64,000 bases of DNA from positions 26,298 through 90,297 of the forward strand of contig NZ_JADQBY010000004.1 of assembly GCF_016278385.1 (NCBI RefSeq), in the 5' to 3' direction. Position numbers and translations under genes: made by a program. This stretch comes from Methanolobus sp. (lineage in GTDB: Archaea; Halobacteriota; Methanosarcinia; Methanosarcinales; Methanosarcinaceae). The notes under the pieces are model-generated. The model worked only from the letters and a program-made list of their open reading frames with translations. It was not told where the DNA came from and made no database searches. Each line of letters opens with the position of its first letter. Positions within the stretch are counted from its first letter, which is position 1. This document shows, piece after piece, positions 19,571-30,760 of this stretch.

Positions 19571-20404
19571 GTGGAATTATCTATTGCCATATTCGGACTC
19601 GCAGCGGCAGCCTGTTGGGGAGCCGGGGATTTTAGCGGAGGAATTGCAACAAAACGCAGTGGAGTATTGATAGTTGCAATAATTTCTCACATCCTGGAAA
19701 TAGTAATACTTATTTCTGCTGCATTGCTGTTCACAGAAAACGTACCGCCTACAACGGATTTCCTATGGGGTGCAATCGCCGGACTTGCAGGAGGAATAGG
19801 AATCCTTGCCCTTTACCATGCACTATCTATTGAAAAAATGGGCATTGTAGCCCCTATTACAGCGGTTTTAAGTGCAATTGTGCCCATGACATACGGAATA
19901 ATAACAGAAGGACTTCCTACTACAAGTCAACTTATCGGTTTTCTTTTTGCGTTCATCGGAGTATGGATGATATCAAGAGAAGAGAACAATCCGAAGATAG
20001 AGTTGGAAAAACTGAAGCTTCCGATTATTGCAGGACTTGGTTTCGGGCTTTTTATGATACTTATCGATCAGGTACAGTCAAGTAGTGTATTCTGGCCACT
20101 TGTCGGAGCGAGGATGGCAACCATCCCGACGTTCATACTTGTAGCCTCCTACAAAAAGCAAATTAAGATACCGAACCTTAAATTTTTACCACTCATAGCA
20201 CTCGCCAGTTTGCTGGATACGAGCGGAACCGTATTCTATGTCCTTGCCTCAAAGACCGGAAGACTGGATATTGCTGCCATCCTTACTTCAATGTACCCTG
20301 CAATAACCGTACTTCTTGCATGGGTACTTCTGAAAGAGAGATTGAAGAACAGGCAGTGGGTTGGCGTATTTGCCGTCATGGTAGCAGTAGTATTAATAGC
20401 ATAA
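19571..20404 (+). CDS. EamA/DMT family transporter
   Basis: ten-TM pattern, ACWGAGDFSGGIATKR..., two-fold repeat ending AWVLLKERLKNRQWVGV. Confidence 0.85.
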   Translation: MELSIAIFGLAAAACWGAGDFSGGIATKRSGVLIVAIISHILEIVILISAALLFTENVPPTTDFLWGAIAGLAGGIGILALYHALSIEKMGIVAPITAVLSAIVPMTYGIITEGLPTTSQLIGFLFAFIGVWMISREENNPKIELEKLKLPIIAGLGFGLFMILIDQVQSSSVFWPLVGARMATIPTFILVASYKKQIKIPNLKFLPLIALASLLDTSGTVFYVLASKTGRLDIAAILTSMYPAITVLLAWVLLKERLKNRQWVGVFAVMVAVVLIA

Positions 20405-20556
20405 ATGTCCCAATGAGCCATATTTTGAAAATATATTTTTGATTAGTGATATTTTGTGAAAATATTGAGTGTACTGACAGGTTAAGTTCATATCTATTGT
20501 GATGGAATAGATAGTTATCCTAAAATAGTTTTATTTGAAAACAAGGAGGTTTTGAA

Positions 20557-20784
20557 ATGAAAGGAGAAGTTATTGAAAAATTGGCTGCACTTATGACCGC
20601 AGCATTCGGGCTGGTAGCAGCTCTTGCATGGAACGGAGCTATCCAATCACTGTTTGCAGAAGGAGGACCATTTTATTTCCTTGCTGCCTGGGGAGTCTGG
20701 GCATATGCAATCTTTGTTACTATCCTTGCAGTCGTAGCTACAATTTGGATAGGCAGGATGGCTGAAAATACAACGAAAGAATGA
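20557..20784 (+). CDS. small membrane protein (DUF5654-like)
   Basis: MKGEVIEKLAALMTAAFGLVAALAWNGAIQSLF; AAGGAGG SD. Confidence 0.75.
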   Translation: MKGEVIEKLAALMTAAFGLVAALAWNGAIQSLFAEGGPFYFLAAWGVWAYAIFVTILAVVATIWIGRMAENTTKE

Positions 20785-20976
20785 TTTTTAATTCTTTCCA
20801 TTTATTTTTTAGTTTCTTTTTATCCTAGTTAATTATCCTAATAGAAACCATGCACTTGCTTTTGGCTATTTTTGATTTGTATCTGTTTTATGAGATGGAC
20901 TACATTCCCACTAGGATTAAATATGAACTGCCCATTTAATAGAGCAAAAGAGAGATTTGAAAAGGATGATCCTTAA

Positions 20977-22296
20977 ATGGTAATGGATAAACTCGGGAAT
21001 TCCCTGCAGGATGCCCTAAAAAAACTGGTGAAATCAGGACGTATCGATGAAAATACCGTAAATGAGGTTGTCAAGGATATACAGAGAGCTTTGCTTCAGT
21101 CTGATGTTAACGTTAAGCTGGTCATGCAGATGTCCCAGCACATCAAAGAGCGTGCACTGAAGGAAGAAGTCCCCTCCGGAATGAGTCCCAGAGAACATAT
21201 AATAAGGATAGTCTATCAGGAACTCATCAATATCATTGGAAAGAGTACAGACATTCCCCTTAAAGCACAGACCATTATGATGGTCGGTCTGCAGGGTAGT
21301 GGTAAGACAACCACTTCCTCAAAGCTCGCACGCTATTTCCAGAGAAAGGGACTGAAACCCGCAGTAGTTTGTGCCGACACATTCAGACCTGGTGCTTACC
21401 AGCAGCTTAAGACTCTCTGTGCCAAACTCAACGTCCCATTCTATGGGGAAGAAGGAAACCCTGATGCAGTAGGAATTGTAGAGAGAGGCCTGAAAGAACT
21501 TGAAAAGAATGACATACTCATTGTGGACACCGCCGGTCGCCACTCACTCGAGAGTGATCTCATCACCGAGATGGAAGAAATACACGCCATTGCCAAACCT
21601 GATTACAAACTTCTTGTGCTTGACGGTGCAATTGGTCAGCAGGCAAGCGAACAGGCACGTGCATTCAATGATTCCATAGGAATATCAGGAGTCATAATCT
21701 CCAAACTTGACGGTACAGCAAAAGGAGGTGGTGCACTTTCTGCAGTATCTGAGACAAATTCATCCATCGCTTTTATTGGTGTAGGAGAGACACCGGATGA
21801 CCTTGAGAGATTCGAAGCTGACAGGTTCATTTCAAGACTTCTGGGAATGGGCGACATCAAGAGTCTTATCGAAAAAGCGGAAGAAGCCCTTGGAGAAGAA
21901 GACTTTGACATGGAAGCAATGCTTCGTGGAAGATTCACGCTCAAGGATATGTACAAGCAACTTGAAAGTCTCAATAAAATGGGACCAATGAAACAGATCA
22001 TGCAGATGTTGCCACTGGGAGGTCTTGGCGCCAAGATTCCCGAAGATGCATACAAGGTTACCGGTGACAAGCTTGGACGTTACAGAGTACTCATGGATTC
22101 CATGACAGAGGAAGAAATGCTAAATCCAAGAATTATTGGTAGTGCTCGCATCAAGCGAATTTCCAGAGGTTCTGGCTCCAGTCCGGAAGATGTAAGGGAA
22201 CTACTAAAGTATCATAAAATGATGCAAACCGCCATGAAAGGATTCCGTGGTGGGAAATTCAATATGCAAAAAATGATGAAGAAAATGGGAATGTGA
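20977..22296 (+). CDS. srp54: Signal recognition particle protein SRP54
   Basis: [38 protein letters not shown], Met-rich C-terminal M domain. Confidence 0.98.
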   Translation: MVMDKLGNSLQDALKKLVKSGRIDENTVNEVVKDIQRALLQSDVNVKLVMQMSQHIKERALKEEVPSGMSPREHIIRIVYQELINIIGKSTDIPLKAQTIMMVGLQGSGKTTTSSKLARYFQRKGLKPAVVCADTFRPGAYQQLKTLCAKLNVPFYGEEGNPDAVGIVERGLKELEKNDILIVDTAGRHSLESDLITEMEEIHAIAKPDYKLLVLDGAIGQQASEQARAFNDSIGISGVIISKLDGTAKGGGALSAVSETNSSIAFIGVGETPDDLERFEADRFISRLLGMGDIKSLIEKAEEALGEEDFDMEAMLRGRFTLKDMYKQLESLNKMGPMKQIMQMLPLGGLGAKIPEDAYKVTGDKLGRYRVLMDSMTEEEMLNPRIIGSARIKRISRGSGSSPEDVRELLKYHKMMQTAMKGFRGGKFNMQKMMKKMGM

Positions 22297-22330
22297 GAAC
22301 TAATAAGTCTCATGTAGGAGAATGCTAGAC

Positions 22331-22900
22331 TTAATAAGTCTCGCATATCTCAAAGAAATTCATCAAAAGTTTTTCTCCTTTTTCTGTGTGTGCCACCTCA
22401 GGGTGCCACTGAACACCAAATATAGGCCTGTCCACATGCCTCATTGCCTCATATTCACAGACATTGGACCTTGCAAGCTGTATGAAGTCCTCAGGCATAC
22501 TTAAAACTTCATCGGCATGTGATGCCCATACAGAGGTTTTTGGACCAAGTCCTTTCAAAAGCTCATCCTCGTCAATGATCTCAACTTCAATATCAGCATA
22601 GCCACCTGAAGTACCTGGACCAATCTCACCACCAAATGTTTTTGCGATAAGCTGATGCCCAAGACAAATGCCAAGAATCGGAATGTCAATGCTTTCAACA
22701 TATTCAGCACATATACCAGCCCTTTCCATTGTCGGACCACCACTCAGTATAAGCCCGTCAGGACCTTCATCAAGAATATCATCAACCGGTGTTGTGTTGG
22801 CAATTATCTTTGTATCCATATCCAGATCCCTGACTGCACGGTGGATAAGATGACAGAACTGCCCGTAGTTATTGATTACAATAATCTTTTGTTCCCTCAT
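22331..22900 (-). CDS. guaAA: GMP synthase subunit A, glutamine amidotransferase
   Basis: [46 protein letters not shown]. Confidence 0.95.
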   Translation of the reverse strand: MREQKIIVINNYGQFCHLIHRAVRDLDMDTKIIANTTPVDDILDEGPDGLILSGGPTMERAGICAEYVESIDIPILGICLGHQLIAKTFGGEIGPGTSGGYADIEVEIIDEDELLKGLGPKTSVWASHADEVLSMPEDFIQLARSNVCEYEAMRHVDRPIFGVQWHPEVAHTEKGEKLLMNFFEICETY

Positions 22901-23163
22901 AAATTATTTCCTTAATAGATTTGTTTAACATTTGTATTAATGCCATAATAGTAATTAACCATATAAGAGCGTTTCATACTTGCTTCAACACCAAATAGTA
23001 TGTGTTCAAAATAGACTAAATAATATTTTTGACATGATAACTAATGAATAATGTTAAGTAAAAGTACAAACAAAACTACTAAATAAAGAGGAAATTAGAT
23101 ATAAATATAGAACATAAGTAAATTCCCTTTGTTCCCATACTAGCGATAAGGTGAGGTACCATA

Positions 23164-24531
23164 TTGGAAACTAAATTTACAGGAATACCAGGCTTAGACG
23201 AGGTATTTGGCGGAGGCATCATTTTGCCATCCACAATACTGATAGCAGGAAATCCAGGCAGTGGGAGGACCATACTTGGAATACAGAGCTTATGCGAAGC
23301 ATCCAGAAACGGAGAAAAGACTCTTTTTATCAGCGTCACCACGAAATCCGAAGCTGCGATACGTGAAAACCTTTCAAGCTATGATTTTTACGACGAGTCA
23401 ATAAATGTACATACATTCAGCATTAGCTCCGTGGAAAGAGATCCACTTACAATGCTTGTCGAGCTGGGAAATATTGTGATGTCCCTTAAACCTGACAGGG
23501 TATTGATAGATTCGGTCACACCAATTGGATTTGGCTTTGCTGAAGCTGAAAGAAGAAGATTTATGTATTCTCTTAATTCTGCAATTGGAGAATGGAATGC
23601 CATTGTCTATCTTACAGGAACAATGTCACAGTCAGATGTTTGTAGATTAGTTATCAGTGACATAGTAGATGGAATTGTTTACCTTTCACAGGATATCCAG
23701 AGAAGGGGAAGCAAACGCATAATTAAGATAATGAAAATGAACAATTCCAGCTATATCGAAGGAGAACACACTTTCGATATTTCAAGTGCTGGAATAAACG
23801 TATATCCAAGAATAATCGCCCCTAATACTGAGCAATTATCAGAAGTTAGCAGAATAGACGTAGGGATACCTAAATTCAATGAATTAAGCCGTGGCGGACT
23901 TTTTGAACTTTCATCAACCCTCATAGCAGGAAATACAGGCACTGGCAAAACATTGTTCGGGCTTTATTTTATTGTTCAGGGGGCAAGGAATGGAGAACCA
24001 GGAATAATAAGCACTTTTGAAGATAACCCCACTGAACTACGGCGCTATGCTGCAAGCCTTGGACTTGAGCTTGAAGAACTGGAAGATAAGGGACTTATAA
24101 AAATAATATATACCCCTCCGTCGGAGATCAATGCTTGCAGACACACAGTTCACCTCAGGAAGAACATTGAGGAAATTGGAGCAAAAAGGGTACTTCTTGA
24201 TGACATATCAGGGTTTGATTACGTGTTTGAAAACCCTGTTGCAAAAAGGGAACACATTTCCAATCTAATGAGAGTTTTCAAAAATATGGGCCTTACATCC
24301 ATGTTAATCAGTGGTAACAGTGCAGCAGGTAACAACGTGCTTGTAACTGAGATACCTTTATCGTCACTTGTAGATGTTTTGATACTTCTAAAACATATGG
24401 AAATAGATAAGGAGATCAAAAAGACAATGTCCATTCTGAAAATGCATGGCAGTGATCATGAGAAACATCTTATCAGCTATGATATTAACTCTGAAGGAAT
24501 AAGCATTGGCAAATTCCTGAAGGACATATAA
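23164..24531 (+). CDS. KaiC/RadA-superfamily dual ATPase-domain protein
   Basis: TTG start; two Walker A motifs, AGNPGSGRTILG and AGNTGTGKTLFG; GIPGLDEVFGGGI and GIPKFNELSRGGL. Confidence 0.85.
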   Translation: METKFTGIPGLDEVFGGGIILPSTILIAGNPGSGRTILGIQSLCEASRNGEKTLFISVTTKSEAAIRENLSSYDFYDESINVHTFSISSVERDPLTMLVELGNIVMSLKPDRVLIDSVTPIGFGFAEAERRRFMYSLNSAIGEWNAIVYLTGTMSQSDVCRLVISDIVDGIVYLSQDIQRRGSKRIIKIMKMNNSSYIEGEHTFDISSAGINVYPRIIAPNTEQLSEVSRIDVGIPKFNELSRGGLFELSSTLIAGNTGTGKTLFGLYFIVQGARNGEPGIISTFEDNPTELRRYAASLGLELEELEDKGLIKIIYTPPSEINACRHTVHLRKNIEEIGAKRVLLDDISGFDYVFENPVAKREHISNLMRVFKNMGLTSMLISGNSAAGNNVLVTEIPLSSLVDVLILLKHMEIDKEIKKTMSILKMHGSDHEKHLISYDINSEGISIGKFLKDI

Positions 24532-24683
24532 TTTTTTTAATCTTTTTTTGTAAAGGTACATAAAAACATTTAAATAATAAACCGTGCTACTATGTCACAC
24601 AGTAACACAGATAATATAAATACATTGATGCTCATTATAGCACATTAATACACACTTATTTACATACACAGAAGGCAAACAAA

Positions 24684-25481
24684 ATGGCAGAAATAGGCAA
24701 GAAGATCCGCATCGAAAGAATCATGCACAGAGAAAGCAGGAACATAGTAATAATACCCATGGATCACGGAATCTCAGACGGACCTATAAAAGGTCTGATC
24801 AATGTGACAGATACCATCAACAAAGTTGCAGACGGGGGAGCAGATGCTGTCCTCATGCAGAAAGGGATTGTCAACCATGGACACAGAGGATACGGACACG
24901 ATGTAGGACTCATAGTTCACATCAGTGCATCCACCATCCTTGGACCTGACCCGAATAACAAGGTCCAGGTCTGTTCTGTTGAAGAGGTAATGAAAATGGG
25001 CGCAGATGCAGTTTCAATACATGTGAACGTAGGATCAGAAACTGAAGCGGACCAGCTTCAACAACTAGGAAACGTATCCGAGGAATGTAACTACTGGGGA
25101 ATGCCACTTCTTGCAATGATGTACCCACGAGGTAAAGACATCAGCAACCCACATGACTCCGAGCTCATAGCTCATGTTGCCAGAGTCGGTGCTGAACTTG
25201 GAGCAGATGTCGTTAAAACACTATACACTGGTGATATTGATACATTCAAAGACGTTGTCCAGGGATGCCCTGTACCAATTGTTATTGCAGGTGGACCAAA
25301 GACAAACACTGATGAGGAATTCCTGCAGATGATCGAGGGTGCAATGGAAGGCGGTGCAAGGGGCGTTGCGATTGGAAGGAATGTGTTCCAGCACGAGAAC
25401 CCTACAAAAATTACAAAAGCCATAACAGAGATAGTGCACTACAAAAAGTCAGTTGAAGAAGCACTGGAAATGCTGAAATAA
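24684..25481 (+). CDS. aroA': 2-amino-3,7-dideoxy-D-threo-hept-6-ulosonate synthase, copy 1
   Basis: [43 protein letters not shown]; adjacent to DHQ synthase II. Confidence 0.93.
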   Translation: MAEIGKKIRIERIMHRESRNIVIIPMDHGISDGPIKGLINVTDTINKVADGGADAVLMQKGIVNHGHRGYGHDVGLIVHISASTILGPDPNNKVQVCSVEEVMKMGADAVSIHVNVGSETEADQLQQLGNVSEECNYWGMPLLAMMYPRGKDISNPHDSELIAHVARVGAELGADVVKTLYTGDIDTFKDVVQGCPVPIVIAGGPKTNTDEEFLQMIEGAMEGGARGVAIGRNVFQHENPTKITKAITEIVHYKKSVEEALEMLK

Positions 25482-25518
25482 GCTAAGATTGTTTCCTGTG
25501 CTTGCGGACGTGCTCATT

Positions 25519-26661
25519 ATGAATAACAAGATAATCTGGATAAAAGCCGATGAAGGCAACTGGGATGAACGCAAGGCTGTAATTACAACCGGAATGGAAT
25601 CCGGCGTAGATGCCATTATGGTTGATGCTGCTGATGTTGGAAAAGTAAAAGAGCTTGGAAATGTTAAAATAGCAGCCTTTTCCACAAATCCTGTAGAAGG
25701 AGCGGATATTATCGTAGTAGGAAAGGGAGGAGAAGGAGACGGAACAAAACCATTACCACCTGACTATGGCGGTTCCCTTGATATTACAACAGCCCTTCGC
25801 CTGAAAGATAAAGGATTCAAGGTTGCAGGATACGTAATCATTCGCAACAAGGATTACGAGAACTTTGCAGCAGAAATGGGAAGTGTCTGCGATTATCTTG
25901 TAACCATAGGCACAGACTGGCAGGTCATACCTCTGGAAAATCTCATCGCAGGACTGCAGAAGGAGAATGTTATGCTCCTGTCCGGCGTTCAGAATTCAGA
26001 ACAGGCAAAGCTTGCCTTTGAAACAATGGAACACGGTACCGACGGAGTAATGCTTGACACTAAGGACCTGAGCCAGATCAAAAAGACAGCAGAAGTAGCT
26101 GAAACTGCAGGTGTTGATAACCTTGAGATCAAAACAGCTGTTGTTACAAAAGTAGAGTCCATAGGAATGGGCGACAGGGTTTGTGTAGACACATGCAACC
26201 TCATGGTCAGAGGAGAAGGCATGCTTGTAGGATCACAGGCAAACGGTATGTTCCTGGTGCACTCCGAATCAGAGGAGAGTCCATACGTTGCATCCCGTCC
26301 GTTCAGGGTTAACGCAGGTGCAGTACACGCCTACATCAAAGTAGGAGAAAAGACCCGCTACCTTTCCGAGCTTAAAGCAGGCGACGAAGTAACAATAGTA
26401 AACGGTGATGGAAAGCAGAGAACAGGTGTAGTTGGAAGAGTAAAGATAGAAAGAAGACCACTCATCCTTGTTGAAGCAGACATTAACGGCAAGATAATCA
26501 AGAACATACTGCAGAATGCAGAAACCATTAAACTCGTTACAAAGAACAAGGACCCGATAGCTGTTACTGACCTCAAGGTTGGCGACGAGATACTTGTCCA
26601 TTCAGAAGATATTGGCCGCCATTTCGGAATGAAGATCGAAGAGACCATTATCGAAAAGTAA
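25519..26661 (+). CDS. aroB': 3-dehydroquinate synthase II
   Basis: IIWIKADEGNWDERKAVITTGMESGVDA; GSQANGMFLVHSESEESPYVASRPFRVNAGAVHAY. Confidence 0.96.
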   Translation: MNNKIIWIKADEGNWDERKAVITTGMESGVDAIMVDAADVGKVKELGNVKIAAFSTNPVEGADIIVVGKGGEGDGTKPLPPDYGGSLDITTALRLKDKGFKVAGYVIIRNKDYENFAAEMGSVCDYLVTIGTDWQVIPLENLIAGLQKENVMLLSGVQNSEQAKLAFETMEHGTDGVMLDTKDLSQIKKTAEVAETAGVDNLEIKTAVVTKVESIGMGDRVCVDTCNLMVRGEGMLVGSQANGMFLVHSESEESPYVASRPFRVNAGAVHAYIKVGEKTRYLSELKAGDEVTIVNGDGKQRTGVVGRVKIERRPLILVEADINGKIIKNILQNAETIKLVTKNKDPIAVTDLKVGDEILVHSEDIGRHFGMKIEETIIEK

Positions 26662-26677
26662 ACAGGAGGTATTGCTA

Positions 26678-27382
26678 ATGGTTAAGATAGGAATCTTTGA
26701 CCTTGAAAAGAAACCTGCAATCGTTTCAGTGATAGACGAAGACCCGGCAGAGAATGCAAAGGCTGCAAACTGGCTGGGTGCCAATGTCCTTGAACTGAGA
26801 CTTGATCTCCTTAATTTTCCAGATATTGAGGAAGCTAAAAAGACCATTGGCAGGATCAAAGTGAATACCAGCCTTCCGTGTATTGCTACCAATAGGTTAC
26901 AATCTGATGGCGGCAAATGGGAAGGTTCAGAAGATGACAGGATCAAATTATTAATTGACATTATGCCTTTTGTGGAAGCTGTAGATATCGAGCTTAGCGC
27001 AGATGAAGAGCAGCGAAAAAAGGTAATAGCAGCGGCAAAAGCAGCAGGTATAACAGTTATTGTATCAGCCCATGACTTTGACAAGACACCCTCAGTTGAG
27101 GAAATGAAAAAAATACTCAACAGCGCACATGAAGCAGGTGCCGATATTGCAAAGCTGGCAGTCATGGCAAAGTCAAAGCAGGATGTACTTGACGTTCTTC
27201 AGGCAACTGCTGATATGGAAAAACCGGTATGTACCATCGCAATGGGAGATGTCGGCAAACACAGCCGCATTGTTGCTCCTTGCTACGGTTCACGTCTCAC
27301 ATACGGAGCAATTGCAAAAGCAGTTGCCCCTGGACAGATCAAGATACACGAACTCAAATCAGCTCTGGAGATTCTCTTTTGA
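26678..27382 (+). CDS. aroD: 3-dehydroquinate dehydratase type I
   Basis: ELRLDLL, VIVSAHDFDKTPS, IAKLAVMAKS, PGQIKIHEL. Confidence 0.95.
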   Translation: MVKIGIFDLEKKPAIVSVIDEDPAENAKAANWLGANVLELRLDLLNFPDIEEAKKTIGRIKVNTSLPCIATNRLQSDGGKWEGSEDDRIKLLIDIMPFVEAVDIELSADEEQRKKVIAAAKAAGITVIVSAHDFDKTPSVEEMKKILNSAHEAGADIAKLAVMAKSKQDVLDVLQATADMEKPVCTIAMGDVGKHSRIVAPCYGSRLTYGAIAKAVAPGQIKIHELKSALEILF

Positions 27383-28200
27383 ACACAGTATACGGTGTAT
27401 ACGGAGACCCAATAGCACATTCATTATCCCCGAATATGCATAATGCTGCTTTCAGGGAACTTGGCATGGAATCCACATACCAGGCATTCAGGGTCAGTTC
27501 TGAGAACCTCAAGGATGCACTCCTTGGAGCTAAAGCCATGGGTTTTGGCGGAGTTAACCTTACAGTGCCACTAAAGCAGGAAGCCCTGGGAATAGTAGAC
27601 GCAGACCCGCTGGCTGAGAGTATTGGCGCCATTAATACAGTTGATTTTAAAGATGGAATGATAGGCTACAACACCGATGGCATCGGTGCAAAACGCGCCA
27701 TTGAGGAACAGGAGATCAAGATAAAGGGTTCAAAAGTACTCATTGTAGGTGCAGGAGGCGCTGCAAGAGCCATTGCATTCCAGTTTGCAAGGGATGGAGC
27801 AAACATTACCATTGCAAACAGGACAGAACAAAAAGCACTTGACCTTTCCATGGAAGTCTCAAGTGTTGGCCTTGCTACCGGATGCGGAATTGATTGCATT
27901 AAAGACATGATCGCCGACAGTGATATCCTTGTAAATTGCACGACACTTGGCATGAAACCAAATCCAGAAGGAACTATTGCAACTGCTGAAGATATGCACC
28001 CGGACCTTACAGTATTTGACATTGTTTACAACCCGCTGGAAACCAGATTGCTAAAGGAAACAAAGAAAGCTGGTGCAAAGGCTATTACAGGTGAGATGAT
28101 GCTTGTCTACCAGGGTGCTGAGGCATTCCGAATATGGACAGGTGTTGAGCCACCTATTGAAGTTATGAAACAAGCGGTACTGGAGGGCCTTGGAATTTGA
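27379..28200 (+). CDS. aroE: Shikimate dehydrogenase
   Basis: TTG start overlapping aroD stop; VYGVYGDPIAHSLSPNMHNAAF, VNLTVPLKQEAL, VGAGGAARAI. Confidence 0.95.
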   Translation: MNTVYGVYGDPIAHSLSPNMHNAAFRELGMESTYQAFRVSSENLKDALLGAKAMGFGGVNLTVPLKQEALGIVDADPLAESIGAINTVDFKDGMIGYNTDGIGAKRAIEEQEIKIKGSKVLIVGAGGAARAIAFQFARDGANITIANRTEQKALDLSMEVSSVGLATGCGIDCIKDMIADSDILVNCTTLGMKPNPEGTIATAEDMHPDLTVFDIVYNPLETRLLKETKKAGAKAITGEMMLVYQGAEAFRIWTGVEPPIEVMKQAVLEGLGI

Positions 28201-29513
28201 AAGTCCTCATCATAGGCGGTACCGGCGAAATGGGACAGTGGTTCACACCTTTTTTCAAGAACCACGGTTACGAAGTTGTCGTGTGGGGCAGCAGCGGGAA
28301 GATTGAGGTTGCCGAACGAATGGGAGTCGAGTTTGCCAATGACCTTGATGCTGCAATAAGCACCGGCGATATTGTTATTGTAACAGTACCCATCAATATT
28401 ACCGAGAAGATCATCAGTGAAACTGCACCTAAAATGAAGAGTGGAAGCCTGCTTATGGATTTCACATCACTTAAGGTCGGACCCACTGATGCCATGAAGA
28501 AGTATGCTCCCAAAGACGTGGAGATACTCGGCACCCACCCAATGTTCGGACCTTCGATACCAAGTCTGCACGGACAGATCTTCATTTTAACACCAATTAA
28601 CGGACGATGTGAAAAATGGTTCCCTGTGATGCGCTCACTTTTTGAGGATAACGGGGCACACATCGAAGTTATCACCCCCGCAGAGCACGACAGATTTGTT
28701 TCCGTAGTGCAGGGACTAACTCACTTTGCTTACATTACCATAGGAACCACATTTGACAGTCTTGATTTCAGTGTGAACGAATCAAGGAGGTTCATGAGTC
28801 CGGTTTACGACATCATGCTTGATTTCGTTGGCAGGATACTGGGACAAAATCCATACCTCTACGCATACATCCAGATGGAGAATCCTGAAGTCCTTAAAGT
28901 GCATGATGCTTTCATGCAACAGTGCAAGGAAATGTCCGCAATTGTCAGAAAAAAGGATGTTGAAGCATTCACAACTAAAATGAGAGATGCTGCCATTCAT
29001 TTTGGAGATACGGCATCAGCACTTCGCCGCTCGGACAAGCTAATAAACTCGAAAATAGCCGAGTTCGACGAACTGATCGATTCCATTGGTATGGAAAGAG
29101 GACTCAAACACATATACTCCAATATTGTACACGTAGGAATAGTAAAAAAAGTCACTCCAAGAAGTGTAGTCCTCTTCATAGGTAATCGGCTAGTGCCCCT
29201 AAAAATGGAGAATTTGCGCCTCCTTTCCACAGAGGAACTCAAAAGATGGAAAAAAGAGATATTGAGACACCATACAAGAGATATCTCAGTACTTATCCCA
29301 CAAGGGTCAAACCCCGAGACTATTTGTAATATAATCGCCTGCAATGATAATATTATTTCTGTAAGGAAAATCGACACATACACCGGAGTGAAAGGAACAG
29401 ACAAGATCAGTGTAACTTACCGTGTCAACATAACCGGAGATTCTGACGCAGGAAAGGTGAACGATAAGATCGTGGAGCAGCTTTGCGGCATAGGCTGTAA
29501 ACTCAGAACTTAA
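28197..29513 (+). CDS. tyrA: Prephenate dehydrogenase with C-terminal extension
   Basis: TTG start overlapping aroE stop; IIGGTGEMGQWFTPFFKNHGYEVVVWG, GTHPMFGPS, VVQGLTHFAY. Confidence 0.93.
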   Translation: MKVLIIGGTGEMGQWFTPFFKNHGYEVVVWGSSGKIEVAERMGVEFANDLDAAISTGDIVIVTVPINITEKIISETAPKMKSGSLLMDFTSLKVGPTDAMKKYAPKDVEILGTHPMFGPSIPSLHGQIFILTPINGRCEKWFPVMRSLFEDNGAHIEVITPAEHDRFVSVVQGLTHFAYITIGTTFDSLDFSVNESRRFMSPVYDIMLDFVGRILGQNPYLYAYIQMENPEVLKVHDAFMQQCKEMSAIVRKKDVEAFTTKMRDAAIHFGDTASALRRSDKLINSKIAEFDELIDSIGMERGLKHIYSNIVHVGIVKKVTPRSVVLFIGNRLVPLKMENLRLLSTEELKRWKKEILRHHTRDISVLIPQGSNPETICNIIACNDNIISVRKIDTYTGVKGTDKISVTYRVNITGDSDAGKVNDKIVEQLCGIGCKLRT

Positions 29514-29615
29514 TGCGCCTTATAAATGAATTTTAGGTTAATTGCTTCCATTTTCTAACAATTTATCAGGGTAAACGTTATCAGGCATCTGAACCTACAT
29601 CAAGTAAGTGATAAC

Positions 29616-29906
29616 GTGAAAGGTTCATCCCCAAGCCCCCAACAATATAACCTGGTCTATAAGATTGGTATCTTTTTTACCGCTGCTTTCGGACTGTACC
29701 TTGGAATATCGGGGCTTTACCTCATAATAACGGATAGGAACTTCATAGCTGGCATACCACTCTTCATTGCCGCAATACTGATAGCACCCCCGCCAATAGG
29801 CATATACAAAATGGTGAAAGATAAATTCAATGTAGACCTTTCAATGGCCTTACGGATGATAATTGCAACCCTGATGCTGTTCATTGCATGGTTGAATCTG
29901 CGCTGA
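29616..29906 (+). CDS. small membrane protein, unknown function
   Basis: 96 aa, three hydrophobic segments. Confidence 0.6.
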   Translation: MKGSSPSPQQYNLVYKIGIFFTAAFGLYLGISGLYLIITDRNFIAGIPLFIAAILIAPPPIGIYKMVKDKFNVDLSMALRMIIATLMLFIAWLNLR

Positions 29907-29928
29907 AAAACAAGTAAGAAAAAAATAA

Positions 29929-30597
29929 TCAGACCTTGCTCACAAGGTCCTCAAGCGCAGCCTTAGGATCTGCTGCCTTCACAATACCCGACGCCAGCAG
30001 GACACCGACTGAACCAAGTTCAAGAGCTGCTGCAAGGTCTTCCCCTTTTGAGATACCTGCGCCACAGAGAACCTGTACTGCCGGGTTGATTCTCTTGACC
30101 GCTTCAACAGAACCCGTTACAACCCCAGGGTCTGCTTGTGATACAGGAATACCGGAACCGATGAGCTCGGGCGGTTCAACTGCTACATAGTCAGGACCAA
30201 GGGCTGCTGCTGCTGCTGAAGTTGCAATGTTGTTGGTACAGACTATTGTTTTAAGGCCTGCGCCTTTTGCAATAGTGATGGATGCATCGATGTTTGCAAG
30301 TGTAAGACGGCATTCTGAATGATTGATGAGGGTTCCAACTGCGCCTGCGTCTTTGATCGACTGAACAAATGCGCTTCCTGTAAAGCTGCCCGCACCTACA
30401 GGGTCAAGGCTCTGGGAATAGACCGGCAGGTCAACCTGTGACGCAACACGGTAGATATCACAGAATTGAGGTGCAACACCAATCTCGATACCTGAATCAT
30501 CTGCAACTTCTTTACATGCCTGTGCAACCTTTACGGCGCCTTCGCCTGTACTCTCAAGATATGTCTTGAGGTTTAGGACTATCAATGTAGAACTCAA
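29929..30597 (-). CDS. tpiA: Triosephosphate isomerase
   Basis: LIVLNLKTYLES, LINHSECRLTLA, AVEPPELIGSG, VLCGAGISKGED. Confidence 0.96.
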   Translation of the reverse strand: MSSTLIVLNLKTYLESTGEGAVKVAQACKEVADDSGIEIGVAPQFCDIYRVASQVDLPVYSQSLDPVGAGSFTGSAFVQSIKDAGAVGTLINHSECRLTLANIDASITIAKGAGLKTIVCTNNIATSAAAAALGPDYVAVEPPELIGSGIPVSQADPGVVTGSVEAVKRINPAVQVLCGAGISKGEDLAAALELGSVGVLLASGIVKAADPKAALEDLVSKV

Positions 30598-30720
30598 ACT
30601 CTATCACTCCAATATGAATACCACTATACGTGCAATAAATGTAGAAGTATAGATGTAAGTTCAACTATAAATATAAAAGGCAAGTGAACAGGTCAAAATA
30701 AAAGCAAAGAATAAAAGAAA

Positions 30721-30760
30721 CTGAAAAGAAAAAAGAAAAACGTGTGATATCACACGTTTT
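30721..30760 (-). terminator. intrinsic-like terminator of fae-hps
   Basis: 24-bp perfect palindrome AAAACGTGTGATATCACACGTTTT (30737..30760) followed on the minus strand by TTTTTCTTTTTTCTTTTC; overlaps the stop codon. Confidence 0.75.

Noticed and set aside
310-22900. Split guaA genes about 21 kb apart considered as a broken gene
   Set aside because: Separate glutaminase and PP-ATPase subunits are normal for archaeal GMP synthetase.
26602-27165. 187-aa minus-strand Ala/Ser-rich ORF
   Set aside because: Antisense to aroD; composition typical of a shadow frame.
30737-30760. 24-bp palindrome considered as a regulator operator
   Set aside because: It overlaps the fae-hps stop codon and is followed by T runs on the minus strand, so a terminator is the simpler reading.
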